Source: Massilia aurea
Lineage (GTDB): Bacteria; Pseudomonadota; Gammaproteobacteria; Burkholderiales; Burkholderiaceae_D
Assembly (NCBI RefSeq): GCF_024753205.1
Contig: NZ_JANUGZ010000007.1
Span: forward strand, 62,001-126,000
DNA: 64,000 nt
Reading direction: 5' to 3'
Each line of letters opens with the position of its first letter. Within the stretch, counting starts at the first letter, position 1. Of this stretch, positions 8,971-20,028 are shown one piece after another. Below the pieces are notes generated by a model. The model searched no databases. It was given only the letters and a program-made list of their open reading frames with translations, and was not told the DNA's origin. Position numbers and translations under genes: made by a program.

Positions 8971-10650
8971 TTATGCCGCCAGAGCGTCCGAATTCGGCTC
9001 GGCACTCACCACATGGCGGTTCACCGCCGACAGCACCGACTTGAACGACGCCGTCACGATATTGCTGTCGATGCCGACACCGAACAACGTCGGCCCATTG
9101 CCCACCCGCAGCTCGACATAGCACGCGGCACGTGCATCGGCGCCCGAGCCGATTGCATGCTCGTGGTAATCCATCAGGCGAATCTCGAGGCCCAGCGCCG
9201 TGACGAACGCGTCGATCGGCCCGTTGCCGCGGCCCGAGAACACCTGCGGCGCATGGTGACGCGCCACATCGACTTCGAGCTGCACGTCATGCGCGCTGTC
9301 TTCGGTCATGCGGTGCGCGATGTAGTGATACGGCTCTTGCTGGTCCAGGTACTCGCTTGCGAACAGCGCGTGCAAGTCGGCCGGGTTGATCTCGCGGCCG
9401 CTCTCGTCGGCCTGGCGCTGCACAACGCGCGAGAACTCGATCTGCAGGCGGCGCGGCAGTTGCAGGCCGTATTCCTGCTCGAGCAGGTACGCCATGCCAC
9501 CTTTGCCTGACTGGCTGTTGACGCGGATGACCGCATCGTAGCTGCGCCCCAGGTCGGCCGGATCGATCGGCAGGTACGGCACTTCCCAGATGGCGTCGGC
9601 CTGCTGCTTCGCAAAGCCCTTCTTGATCGCATCCTGGTGCGAACCCGAGAACGCTGTGAACACCAGATCGCCCGCATACGGATGGCGCGGGTGCACCGGC
9701 AGCTGGTTGCAATCCTCGACCAGCTGGCGCACAGCGTCGATGTCCGAAAAGTCCAGGCCCGGGTGCACGCCCTGCGTGTACAAATTCATCGCCAGCGTGA
9801 CCAGGTCGACGTTACCGGTGCGCTCGCCGTTACCAAACAGGCAGCCCTCGACGCGGTCCGCACCGGCCATCACCGCCAGTTCGGCAGCGGCGACAGCAGT
9901 GCCACGGTCGTTGTGCGGGTGGACGCTGATGACGAGCGACTCGCGGTTGTTCAGGTTACGGCACATCCACTCGATCTGGTCGGCGTAGACGTTCGGCGTG
10001 GCCGCTTCGACGGTCGACGGCAAGTTGACGATCATCTTGTTGGCCGGCGTCGGCTGCCAGACGGCGCTGACCGCATCGGTGATCTGCTTCGAGAAATCCA
10101 GCTCGGTCGTCGAGAACGATTCCGGCGAATACTCCAGTCCCCACTGGGTCTGCGGATGCTGAGACGTCAGATCCTTGATCAGATGCGTGCCCTTGACCGC
10201 GATCTGCACGATCTCGTCGCGCTCCATATTGAACACCACGCGGCGGAACACCGGCGCGACCGAGTTGTAGACGTGGACGATCGCGCGCTTGGCGCCAACG
10301 GCCGATTCGACAGTGCGGCGAATCAGCTCATCGCGCGATTGGGTCAACACGATGATGGTGACGTCGTCCGGGATGTGCTTGTCGTCGACCAGCATGCGCA
10401 CGAAGTCGAAGTCGGTCTGCGAAGCGGATGGGAAGCCCACCTCGATCTCCTTGATGCCGATCTTGACCAGCATCTTGAAGAAGCGCAGCTTCTTCTCCGG
10501 GCTCATCGGCTCGATCAATGCCTGGTTACCGTCGCGCAGGTCGGTGCTCATCCAGATCGGCGGCGTGGTGATGGTGCGGCTTGGCCACTGGCGGTCTGCC
10601 AGATCGATGGCAGGGAAGGGGCGGTACTTGGCGGCGGGATTGGTCAACAT
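8971..10650 (-). CDS. leuA: 2-isopropylmalate synthase
   Basis: A 559-residue LeuA of the longer form, catalysing condensation of acetyl-CoA with 2-oxoisovalerate, the first committed step of leucine synthesis. The catalytic region begins STDLRDGNQALIEPM (metal and substrate binding) near residue 35; the metal-binding HPHNDRGTAVA motif follows near residue 245. The C-terminal third holds the regulatory LeuA dimer domain used for leucine feedback. The ATG at 10650 has AGGAGCA at good spacing. An upstream leader peptide and hairpins (see 10716-10986) suggest leucine-controlled attenuation. Confidence 0.95.
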   Translation of the reverse strand: MLTNPAAKYRPFPAIDLADRQWPSRTITTPPIWMSTDLRDGNQALIEPMSPEKKLRFFKMLVKIGIKEIEVGFPSASQTDFDFVRMLVDDKHIPDDVTIIVLTQSRDELIRRTVESAVGAKRAIVHVYNSVAPVFRRVVFNMERDEIVQIAVKGTHLIKDLTSQHPQTQWGLEYSPESFSTTELDFSKQITDAVSAVWQPTPANKMIVNLPSTVEAATPNVYADQIEWMCRNLNNRESLVISVHPHNDRGTAVAAAELAVMAGADRVEGCLFGNGERTGNVDLVTLAMNLYTQGVHPGLDFSDIDAVRQLVEDCNQLPVHPRHPYAGDLVFTAFSGSHQDAIKKGFAKQQADAIWEVPYLPIDPADLGRSYDAVIRVNSQSGKGGMAYLLEQEYGLQLPRRLQIEFSRVVQRQADESGREINPADLHALFASEYLDQQEPYHYIAHRMTEDSAHDVQLEVDVARHHAPQVFSGRGNGPIDAFVTALGLEIRLMDYHEHAIGSGADARAACYVELRVGNGPTLFGVGIDSNIVTASFKSVLSAVNRHVVSAEPNSDALAA

Positions 10651-10715
10651 GATCGGGTGCTCCTGATTGGTTTGGTCACTGGGCGGCGCGGATGCGCCTG
10701 CGGGTGGCGGAGGCT

Positions 10716-10746
10716 GCCGGGCGGGCCACGAAACGCGAGGCCCGGC
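10716..10746 (-). terminator. Candidate attenuator hairpin upstream of leuA
   Basis: GCCGGGC and GCCCGGC (10740-10746 and 10716-10722 on the minus strand) form a 7-bp GC stem around a 17-base loop, in the transcribed leader between the leucine-rich peptide and leuA. A second GCCCGGC at 10885-10891, right after the leader peptide, could pair with the same GCCGGGC, giving mutually exclusive structures as in amino-acid attenuators. No uridine tract follows, so it is not a standard intrinsic terminator. Confidence 0.4.
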
Positions 10747-10905
10747 AACCGGTCGGTAGGTTTAGCGCTGCGGATGGAACGCAAGCGCTCGCCGCCAGGA
10801 TGGACCCGGTGAGGAAAAACGATGAAGCGAAAATTGGCGTGGTAGACATCTGCGACTTTCCTGCTGCTGTGGAGACCGGCGTGTGCCGGGCGTACGGCCG
10901 AACGA

Positions 10906-10986
10906 TCAGGCGCGTAGTAGCAGTGCAGCTAGCGATAGCGCGCCAGCGGCTGGGAGAGTGTTTGACAGATGCAGGGTGAAAGACAT
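10906..10986 (-). CDS. Candidate leuA leader peptide, leucine-rich
   Basis: A 26-codon frame upstream of leuA encodes a peptide with eight leucines, five of them in the last ten residues (LSLAALLLRA). Four leucines (codons 17, 19, 23 and 24) use CTA, a rare codon in a high-GC genome. This is the design of leu operon leader peptides in enterobacteria, where ribosome stalling at rare leucine codons signals leucine shortage. No clear Shine-Dalgarno precedes the ATG, and the best promoter puts transcription start almost at the ATG, so translation may be leaderless. No homologue was checked. Confidence 0.65.
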   Translation of the reverse strand: MSFTLHLSNTLPAAGALSLAALLLRA

Positions 10987-10993
10987 AATTTCG

Positions 10994-11022
10994 ACTTTAA
11001 GGAACTCGGCGCCGTATGTCAA
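10994..11022 (-). promoter_or_regulatory. Sigma-70 promoter for the leader peptide and leuA
   Basis: On the minus strand a perfect -35 TTGACA (11017-11022) is separated by 17 bp from TAAAGT (10994-10999), a 4/6 match to the -10 consensus. Transcription would begin around 10987, at or one base before the leader ATG. Confidence 0.55.
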
Positions 11023-11095
11023 GCGGACAATAGGCGCGTGTGGAAAAGAAAGTACGGGAATTCGGGGTGGCATTATTTTCCAGTCAACGTAAAAA

Positions 11096-11124
11096 CGTCG
11101 TTCCCGCGAAGGCGGGAACCCAAG
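11096..11124. repeat. Single REP-type palindromic unit
   Basis: A single copy of the unit seen at 8875-8962 and 22447-22553, with core TTCCCGCGAAGGCGGGAA, in the leuA to NHL-lipoprotein gap. Besides this, the leader and its promoter, I see nothing else in 11125-11255. Confidence 0.7.
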
Positions 11125-11255
11125 TACGTCGCCTGCATCTGACACGCCGCAGGGGAAGGTCCGACGCAGTTTATGCACCAGCCATCACCGGCAGCACCAC
11201 CGCGCGCAAAGGCCCGTGATAGCATCGTTCGAGATACTTTCTGGAGATTTTGCCA

Positions 11256-12362
11256 ATGCGCCGCCCTGTTAATGATGTGTCCCGTTCGCGCCTGAATCTG
11301 CTCGGCGCCCTTGGTTTGATGGCGCTGCTGGCCGGTTGCGGTGACGGCATCCCGAAGGACAAGGACAAGGACGATGACAAGCCGCCACCAGCACCAACGG
11401 CGGCGCTGTCGGTGTTCGCGGGCGACCCCACTGCCGACGGGACGATGGACGGCACCGGCACGGCAGCGCGCTTCAATAATCCGCACGGGCTGGCGATCGA
11501 CAGCAGCGGCAACGTCTACGTGGCAGATCGCGGCAACTACGTCATCCGCAAGATCACGCCAGACGGGGTGGTGACCACGCTGGCCGGCGGCGCAGGGCAG
11601 AGCCGGCTGACCAACGGCGCCGCCGCCAATGCGCGCTTCGTCAATCCGGTCGCGTTGACGGTCGGGAGCGGTGGCACGGTGTATGTGGCGGATGATGTAA
11701 ATATCCGCAGCATCACAACGGGTGGCCAGGTCGCGACGGTGACCACGATCCCGGTTGGCAGCAACGTCGCGACAGCGAGCCGGCCTGACGTCACGCCAGG
11801 CGCGATTGCCGTCGACGCCAACAACAATCTCTACATCACCAACAATTACGGCACGCGCCGCTCTGCCATCGGCGCAGGTGGGACGGGGATTTTGGAAGGG
11901 CAGAACACGGTCAATGACCTGTTCGGCACGCGCACGCTGGCGCCGCGCGGCGTGGCGGTCGACAGCAGCAATGTCGTCTACTTGTTCGATCTCGAGCGCG
12001 AGATCAGTCGCTGGAATCCGACGGCCAATTTTGGGTCGGACAATCTGTTTACGATTGCTGGTGCGCAGAATGCGCGCGGCGCAGTGAACGGCACCGGCAA
12101 CGCGGCGCGCTTCGAGCAGGTCGTGGCGCTGACCGTTGATCCTCAAGGCAATCTGTATGCGGCGGATGCGGTGAATAACCTCGTTCGCAAGATTACGCCG
12201 GCGGGTGTGGTGACGACGGTGGCGGGGACGACGCGGGCGACGACGTTGCGAGTGGGGGATCTGCCAGGGAGCTTGGGCGACATTCGCGGCATCGTTACGG
12301 ACGGCAAAGGGCTGCTGTATGTGACGTCGGGAAATGCGGTGGTCAAGATTCGGCTGCGGTAA
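11256..12362 (+). CDS. NHL-repeat lipoprotein
   Basis: A 368-residue exported lipoprotein: signal peptide LGALGLMALLAGC with a clear LAGC lipobox, a charged Lys/Asp and Pro linker, then five or so NHL-type beta-propeller blades (NPHGLAIDSSGNVYVADRGN, then similar repeats with the same GLAID/GNLYAAD pattern). NHL propellers bind proteins or carbohydrates, so a cell-envelope binding role is likely; no catalytic residues are apparent. The ATG at 11256 has TGGAGA at good spacing; a TTG two codons earlier is possible. Confidence 0.85.
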   Translation: MRRPVNDVSRSRLNLLGALGLMALLAGCGDGIPKDKDKDDDKPPPAPTAALSVFAGDPTADGTMDGTGTAARFNNPHGLAIDSSGNVYVADRGNYVIRKITPDGVVTTLAGGAGQSRLTNGAAANARFVNPVALTVGSGGTVYVADDVNIRSITTGGQVATVTTIPVGSNVATASRPDVTPGAIAVDANNNLYITNNYGTRRSAIGAGGTGILEGQNTVNDLFGTRTLAPRGVAVDSSNVVYLFDLEREISRWNPTANFGSDNLFTIAGAQNARGAVNGTGNAARFEQVVALTVDPQGNLYAADAVNNLVRKITPAGVVTTVAGTTRATTLRVGDLPGSLGDIRGIVTDGKGLLYVTSGNAVVKIRLR

Positions 12363-12388
12363 GCAGCACGTCAGCGATAGGGAGATTT

Positions 12389-12712
12389 ATGAAGACGCTT
12401 GGCCTGGTTCCTGTTCTTCTTCTGTTCTCCTTCTCGCCCGTTTTCGCAGCGGAAAAGCTGCCAAACGATGTCAGACAGTTCATTGCGCAACGCGACGCGT
12501 GCGATCATTTTCGCGGCGAGCTACCCGATCCTGAAGAGGCGGAGCGGATGCGAGAAGTCACTGGCCAGATCGAGAAACGCTGTCGCGGTACCGATCGGCG
12601 ACTGCATTCGCTCAAAAAGAAATATGGCAGCGATGCCAACGTGAAAAAACGGCTGAACGTGTACGACGAACAGATCGAGCCGCGAGCCAATCAGCGTTCG
12701 GTGGCACGTTAA
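12389..12712 (+). CDS. Small secreted protein of unknown function
   Basis: A 107-residue protein with a cleavable signal peptide (LVPVLLLFSFSPVFA, cut at AEK) and a charged helical mature part containing two cysteines (RDACDHFRGE and EKRCRGTD). The AGGGAG at good spacing supports the ATG. The Cys-Asp-His-Phe-Arg-Gly block resembles a family of short proteobacterial periplasmic proteins with no known role. It follows the NHL lipoprotein by 26 bases and may be co-transcribed. Its last codons overlap the end of the convergent HNH gene by four bases. Confidence 0.7.
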   Translation: MKTLGLVPVLLLFSFSPVFAAEKLPNDVRQFIAQRDACDHFRGELPDPEEAERMREVTGQIEKRCRGTDRRLHSLKKKYGSDANVKKRLNVYDEQIEPRANQRSVAR

Positions 12713-13458
12713 TCCAACGCCGGCACCTCGACGATCAGCCGAGCAATTTTTTGATACAAGGCGAGCTTGAATTCATCGCGGTCGATCGACGAGTGGCATC
12801 GGCGATGGCAATTTGGGCAGAGGGCGGCCGCATTTGCTGTAGTGTCAGAACCGTGGCTCGACAGTGGCATGACGTGATGGACTTCGAGGTAGGGCAGGCC
12901 GTCTCCGCCCATGAACGGTGCGGGAGCATCACAACCTTCGCAGCGACCGTTTGCGACTTGCAGCACCCATGCTTTCACCGCCGGGTCTCGCACGTAAGAG
13001 GTCGCAATCGTCGACACCATGGCTGGTTGAAAGCTGCCGAGTGGACGCGTAGCAAGCGTTTGCTGCCGCAATGCCGTCACGTTCCTGGCCAATCTTGCCG
13101 GATCGGCTGTTGCAACGAACGGCTCAAGAAATTCGATGCCGCTCGTATGCAGCAGCGTGATCATCTTTTCCTTGACGGTGGTGCCAATATTTTTCGCAGG
13201 TAGATAGCCCACGATCCAGGGCATTTTCAGCTCATACAGCGCCGCCGATATATTCTGCATACGGAACTCAATGGAGCCCTTGGTCCGCATCGCAAGTGGG
13301 CCGGCCCGTAAATCACGGTTTATCTGGGCCTTGCTGTATGGCTGGCCATTCAATTCGGCCCGCAGCATGTCGAGGTAGGCTTCGATGGCACGCAACAACT
13401 CATCGTCCGTCCATGGACTGTTACTGATAACGGGTGACTCGTGGACGGATTCGGACAT
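12709..13458 (-). CDS. HNH endonuclease
   Basis: A 249-residue protein with a C-terminal HNH nuclease domain: zinc-type CEGCDAPAPF, then LEVHHVMPLSSHGSD with the catalytic His, an Asn in TTANAAALCPNCH, and a second CPNCHRRCH metal site. This is the McrA-like HNH layout. The N-terminal 150 residues are a helical region (PYSKAQINRDL, GSIEFRMQNISAALYE) seen in HNH proteins that act on modified or foreign DNA, but its target is unknown. It stands alone on the minus strand in core chromosome. Confidence 0.85.
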   Translation of the reverse strand: MSESVHESPVISNSPWTDDELLRAIEAYLDMLRAELNGQPYSKAQINRDLRAGPLAMRTKGSIEFRMQNISAALYELKMPWIVGYLPAKNIGTTVKEKMITLLHTSGIEFLEPFVATADPARLARNVTALRQQTLATRPLGSFQPAMVSTIATSYVRDPAVKAWVLQVANGRCEGCDAPAPFMGGDGLPYLEVHHVMPLSSHGSDTTANAAALCPNCHRRCHSSIDRDEFKLALYQKIARLIVEVPALD

Positions 13459-13599
13459 GACGGGAAGAACATAATGTTCTCCCCAGTCTATCGACTGTTC
13501 AATATCTCAGCAACAACATTTGCGAATTGTCGTCGTGGTCGTTAAAAGAAACCACCAGGATGGCCGCTCAGACGGCCGGCCATCCCCAATACTCACCGT

Positions 13600-14037
13600 T
13601 CAAGCCGGCATCATGACAGCCTGAGTACCGTACAAGACCATCCGGCCTCCGTGCTGGCGCTGCCACGCAGCTGCCGTAGGCTGGTCTGCAAACCAGACAT
13701 GCTCATGGTCGCCGAACGTGCCAAGGTCGAGCCGGAAACGATCCAGAATCTCGCTCGGGCGACGATCGATGTCGCGTTTGCAGGCATCCCAACTCGCATA
13801 GCCGAGTTCTGCTGCCAGTGTGCGAAACATATGCTTGAGTTGTAGTTTGGCGCGAGCATGGTAAAGCTCGGTCAGGCGTGGCATTGAAAACGCGCGGGCC
13901 GTGTGGACACGGCGGACGATAGGGAGCGCCTTGCTGGGTTGGTCCGAGTGCGCGCTGCGCAACATGCCACGGGCGTGGCGGCGCAAAAAGTCGGTGTTGG
14001 TGTCGAGCGGGATTTGTTGCTGAGTTTGGGGGCGCAT
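13600..14037 (-). CDS. Hypothetical protein, 145 residues
   Basis: A basic, helical cytoplasmic protein with no signal or membrane segment and no domain I recognise. The middle reads RAKLQLKHMFRTLAAELGYASWDACKRDIDRR, which resembles a helical DNA- or RNA-binding segment, and the end has HGGRMVLYGTQAVMM. It lies alone between the HNH gene and gyrB. Coding is supported by length and codon bias only. Confidence 0.5.
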   Translation of the reverse strand: MRPQTQQQIPLDTNTDFLRRHARGMLRSAHSDQPSKALPIVRRVHTARAFSMPRLTELYHARAKLQLKHMFRTLAAELGYASWDACKRDIDRRPSEILDRFRLDLGTFGDHEHVWFADQPTAAAWQRQHGGRMVLYGTQAVMMPA

Positions 14038-14227
14038 GCCTGATCCTATTCACATGATGTTGCCGCTCTCGCTACGGCGACTGTGATTGAACAGGTATGA
14101 CTCCTGAAACGGATTTTCCTGAGCAGGTGCGTTGGCTTTCGCGAGAGCTGGGCGGCCTGCACTGCCCAGCGTCAATACTAGCACGGGTTGCACGCCATGT
14201 AACGGTGCCTGTCGCGTATCCAATGAA

Positions 14228-14255
14228 AAAGGGCCAACCGAATGGTTGGCCCTTT
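14228..14255. terminator. Rho-independent terminator downstream of gyrB (bidirectional)
   Basis: A perfect 12-bp stem, AAAGGGCCAACC and GGTTGGCCCTTT, with a four-base loop, flanked by A and T runs on both sides. It sits 26 bases after the gyrB stop. The rest of 14038-14227 has no gene I can support. Confidence 0.85.
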
Positions 14256-14280
14256 CTGGACGATCGTTCAAGCAAACATC

Positions 14281-16785
<2,505 letters not shown>

Positions 16786-16877
16786 GGACTACTTTCTTTA
16801 AAACTGAGTATTTCAGACCGGCACGCGAAGCGTGCGGTACGCTGCATCCGGGCCGCCGGAGCGGCCCGTTCGAGGCA

Positions 16878-17984
16878 TCAAATACGCATCGGCATGACGA
16901 CATACTTGAAGTCGCCGACCTCGGGAATCGAGATCAGCGCCGACGAGTTCGAGTCGCCCAGGGCGATGTTGACCTGGTCGCACTTCAGGTTGTTGAGCAC
17001 GTCGAGCAGGTAAGTCACGTTAAAGCCGATGTCGATCGAATCGCCGCCGTAGTCGATCTCGAGTTCTTCGACTGCTTCTTCCTGGTCGGCATTGGTCGAG
17101 CTGATCTTCATGACGCCCGGCTCGATGATGCAGCGCACGCCCTTGAACTTGTCACTGGTCATGATCGCGGCGCGCTGCAGCGAACGCAGCAGCTCATCGC
17201 GGCTGATCGTGAAGTCGTTCTTGTAACCCTTCGGGATCACGCGCGTGTAGTCAGGGAACTTGCCCTCAACCAGTTTCGAGACCAGCTCGATGTCGGCGAA
17301 GGTCAATTTCACTTGCGACGCGGCGATGTCCAGGCGGACCGTCTCATCGCTTTCTTCGAGCAGGCGCTGCAGTTCGATGATGGTCTTGCGCGGGATGATC
17401 ACTTCCTGGCGCTCGAACTGCTGTTCGGTTTCTACCGAGCAGAAGGCCAGGCGGTGACCGTCGGTCGCCACGGCAATGATATTGCTGCCGTCGAGCACCA
17501 AGAGCAGGCCGTTCAGGTAGTAACGGATATCCTGCTGCGCCATCGAGAAGTACACCATGTTGAACAGGTGCTTGAGCGTCTTTTGCGGCAGCGTGACCGA
17601 TGCGTTGTAGGTGTCGGCGATCGAGACGGTCGGGAACTCTTCGGCCGCGAGCGTCTGCAGCGCGAAGCGCGACTTGCCGCTCTGCACGGCCAGGCGCTTG
17701 TTTTGCAGCGTCATCGTGACGTCGCCCGATTCCGGCAGCGCGCGCAGGATGTCGAGGAGTTTACGCGCCGCGACCGTCGTGCCGGCGACTTCATCGCCCG
17801 CGCCGATATTGGCGTGCGTGGTGATCTGTACTTCGGTGTCGGTCGACAGGAACGACACGTTCTGGCCATCTTTGCGAATGAGGATATTGGCCAGAATCGG
17901 CATAGTGTGCCGACGCTCGACAATACCACTCACGATCTGCAGTGGCCGGAGAAGCGTATCTCGGGTGGATTTGACCAGTTGCAT
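16878..17984 (-). CDS. dnaN: DNA polymerase III beta subunit (sliding clamp)
   Basis: A 368-residue clamp of three repeated domains that encircles DNA and tethers the replicative polymerase. Recognisable parts are the N-terminal LLRPLQIVSGIVERRHTMPIL, the middle DGHRLAFCSVE, and the C-terminal VVMPMRI, where the terminal MPMR forms the partner-binding pocket. It follows dnaA with a 96-base gap on the same strand and precedes gyrB, the standard order. Confidence 0.98.
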   Translation of the reverse strand: MQLVKSTRDTLLRPLQIVSGIVERRHTMPILANILIRKDGQNVSFLSTDTEVQITTHANIGAGDEVAGTTVAARKLLDILRALPESGDVTMTLQNKRLAVQSGKSRFALQTLAAEEFPTVSIADTYNASVTLPQKTLKHLFNMVYFSMAQQDIRYYLNGLLLVLDGSNIIAVATDGHRLAFCSVETEQQFERQEVIIPRKTIIELQRLLEESDETVRLDIAASQVKLTFADIELVSKLVEGKFPDYTRVIPKGYKNDFTISRDELLRSLQRAAIMTSDKFKGVRCIIEPGVMKISSTNADQEEAVEELEIDYGGDSIDIGFNVTYLLDVLNNLKCDQVNIALGDSNSSALISIPEVGDFKYVVMPMRI

Positions 17985-18080
17985 TTTATCCTCAGTACGT
18001 TTGATTGGTTAATTATTACTAAAACGATATTGTGCCATTGCCTGCGGCAAACACAAGGCGTCTGCCCGGCTGCTGCCGGA

Positions 18081-19508
18081 TTACCCTTTCAGGGTCTGTT
18101 CCAGCACGTGCAGCTCGTGGTTGCATTCGGGATTCTTCTGGCGGTCGCCCGCGATCTTGCGCACGGCGTGCAACACGGTCGTGTGGTCGCGTCCGCCGAA
18201 CAGTTCGCCGATTTCCGGCAAGCTCTTTTGCGTCAGTTCCTTGGCCAGGTACATGGCGATCTGGCGCGGGCGAGCGATGTTGGCCGGCCGGCGCTTCGAG
18301 TACATGTCCGCGACCTTGATGTTGAAGAAGTCAGCCACCGTCTTCTGGATGTTTTCCACCGAGATCTGGCGGTTCTGCACCGACAGCAGATCTTTCAGCG
18401 CTTCTTTGACGACGTCGATCGTGATGTCCTTGCCGTGGAAACGCGAGTACGCCAGGATCTTGCGCAGCGCGCCTTCGAGCTCGCGCACGTTCGAGCGCAG
18501 GTGTTTTGCCACGAAGAAGGCGACGTCGTCCGACAGCGTCACGTCTTCGGATTGCGCTTTCTTGAGCAGAATCGCGACGCGCATCTCCAGCTCCGGCGGC
18601 TCGATCGCCACCGTCAGGCCGGAATCGAAACGCGAGATCAGGCGGTCGTCCATGCCCGTGATCTCTTTCGGATAGGTATCCGACGTGATGATGATCTGTT
18701 TCTTCGCGGCGATCAGCGCTTCGAACGCATAGAAGAATTCTTCCTGCGTGCGGCTTTTGCCGCCGAAGAACTGAATATCATCGATCAACAGCATGTCGAG
18801 CGAGTGATAGTAGTGCTTGAAATCGTCGAAGCCCTTGCGTTGATAGGCGGTGACGACGTCGCGCACGTACTGCTCGGCGTGGATGTAGCGGATGCGCGCG
18901 TTCGGCTGGTCGGCCATGACCTGGTTGCCGATCGCATGGATCAGGTGAGTCTTACCCAGGCCGACGCCGCCATAGAAGAACAGCGGGTTGTACGACACGC
19001 CCGGGTTGTTCGCCACCTGGATTGCAGCGGCGCGCGCCAGCTGGTTGGCCTTACCGGTCACGAAGCTGTCGAAGGTCAGCTCGGTGTTGATGCGGCTTTG
19101 CTCGCGTTTCGGCGAGTTGGCGATGTTCAGATTCTGGTTGTGGCTCGGGCCGTTGCCGCTGTTCGGGCTCGGGTGTTCAGCGCCGGGCGCCGGGCGCGGG
19201 GCGTTGAAGTCGACGGTCGCGGTGGAGCCGGACGCACCGGCGCTCACCGTGTTGCGCGACGGATGTGTTTTGGGGTCGAGCACAAACTGCACCTCGACCG
19301 GCGCTTCCCAGTACTGGGCTGCCAACTCCGTGATGCGGGTGGCAAACTGTGTCTTGACCCAGTCGAGCTTGAAGCGATTCGGTGCGGCCACGCGCAGCTT
19401 GCCGTCTTCGTAGTCGAGGGCGACCAGCGGTTTGATCCACGCGCTATATTGCTGTGGCGTGAGCTCAAGCTCTAGCTGCGCGGAACAGGTCTGCCAAAAA
19501 TTTTCCAT
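18081..19508 (-). CDS. dnaA: Chromosomal replication initiator DnaA
   Basis: A 475-residue initiator that binds DnaA boxes and opens the origin. The N-terminal domain I begins MENFWQTCSAQLELELTPQQ, followed by a Pro/Gly-rich linker, an AAA+ core with Walker A GGVGLGKTHL near residue 180 and Walker B LLIDDIQF, and the C-terminal box-binding GRDHTTVLHAVRKI. The ATG at 19508 fits the family start; an upstream in-frame ATG at 19556 would extend into the origin region. It is divergent from rpmH. Confidence 0.97.
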   Translation of the reverse strand: MENFWQTCSAQLELELTPQQYSAWIKPLVALDYEDGKLRVAAPNRFKLDWVKTQFATRITELAAQYWEAPVEVQFVLDPKTHPSRNTVSAGASGSTATVDFNAPRPAPGAEHPSPNSGNGPSHNQNLNIANSPKREQSRINTELTFDSFVTGKANQLARAAAIQVANNPGVSYNPLFFYGGVGLGKTHLIHAIGNQVMADQPNARIRYIHAEQYVRDVVTAYQRKGFDDFKHYYHSLDMLLIDDIQFFGGKSRTQEEFFYAFEALIAAKKQIIITSDTYPKEITGMDDRLISRFDSGLTVAIEPPELEMRVAILLKKAQSEDVTLSDDVAFFVAKHLRSNVRELEGALRKILAYSRFHGKDITIDVVKEALKDLLSVQNRQISVENIQKTVADFFNIKVADMYSKRRPANIARPRQIAMYLAKELTQKSLPEIGELFGGRDHTTVLHAVRKIAGDRQKNPECNHELHVLEQTLKG

Positions 19509-19866
19509 TACTTCGCTTGTTGATACGTAACACGCTATTTTACCCGCACCGGACAAAGTTATCCACAGGCGCTACACATATTTTCCACCGAAACGGGCTG
19601 TCGGGGTGCCCGGCAGCGGGGCAGGGAAGGGCGATGAAGGCGGCCTGCGAAACAACATCCACCTTGACACTGATGCGCGAATTAGAGTCTAATTCAGGGT
19701 TCCCCGTCCGTGCACCGTGTCAGGCTGATAATTTCAGCGGCTGGTAGTCGGGCGAAGAGAGACCTGTGGCATGACGCGAGCTTAATCTGCGAAATTGTCA
19801 TCGGCGCCGAATCTGACTCAAGTCAGACCCGATTTTGCATCTTATTTTGCTTTAAGCGAGACCACC
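19509..19866. other. Candidate oriC region between dnaA and rpmH
   Basis: The gap between divergent dnaA and rpmH is the usual origin position in this lineage. It contains one perfect DnaA box TTATCCACA at 19559-19567, close to the dnaA start. I could not find further close matches, so the functional origin may lie partly elsewhere. No gene is apparent in this stretch. Confidence 0.5.
19664..19693 (+). promoter_or_regulatory. Sigma-70 promoter for rpmH-rnpA-yidD-yidC
   Basis: TTGACA at 19664-19669 is followed after 18 bp by TCTAAT at 19688-19693, a 5/6 match to the -10 consensus. It points to rpmH, 173 bp downstream. Confidence 0.6.
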
Positions 19867-20001
19867 ATGAAACGTACTTACCAACCTTCCGTCGTCCGTC
19901 GCAAGCGCACGCACGGCTTCCGCGCACGTATGGCTACCCGTGGTGGCCGTCAAGTCCTGAACGCTCGCCGCGCCAAAGGCCGCAAGCGTCTGGCTGTCTA
20001 A
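19867..20001 (+). CDS. rpmH: 50S ribosomal protein L34
   Basis: A 44-residue, very basic ribosomal protein with the invariant MKRTYQPS start and the KRTHGFRARMATRGGR motif. It is a component of the large ribosomal subunit. It leads the conserved rpmH-rnpA-yidD-yidC cluster, divergent from dnaA. Confidence 0.98.
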   Translation: MKRTYQPSVVRRKRTHGFRARMATRGGRQVLNARRAKGRKRLAV

Positions 20002-20028
20002 GTCACACACCGCACGTTGCGGTCAGTG

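Noticed and set aside
10651..10905. T-box riboswitch before leuA
   Set aside because: No T-box sequence or specifier-loop layout is visible, and T-boxes are not expected in this group; a leader peptide fits better.
17313..19475. A 720-codon plus-strand frame over dnaN and dnaA
   Set aside because: It is the antisense shadow of two well-conserved genes; the His/Arg-rich composition is typical of reverse-strand frames in high-GC DNA.
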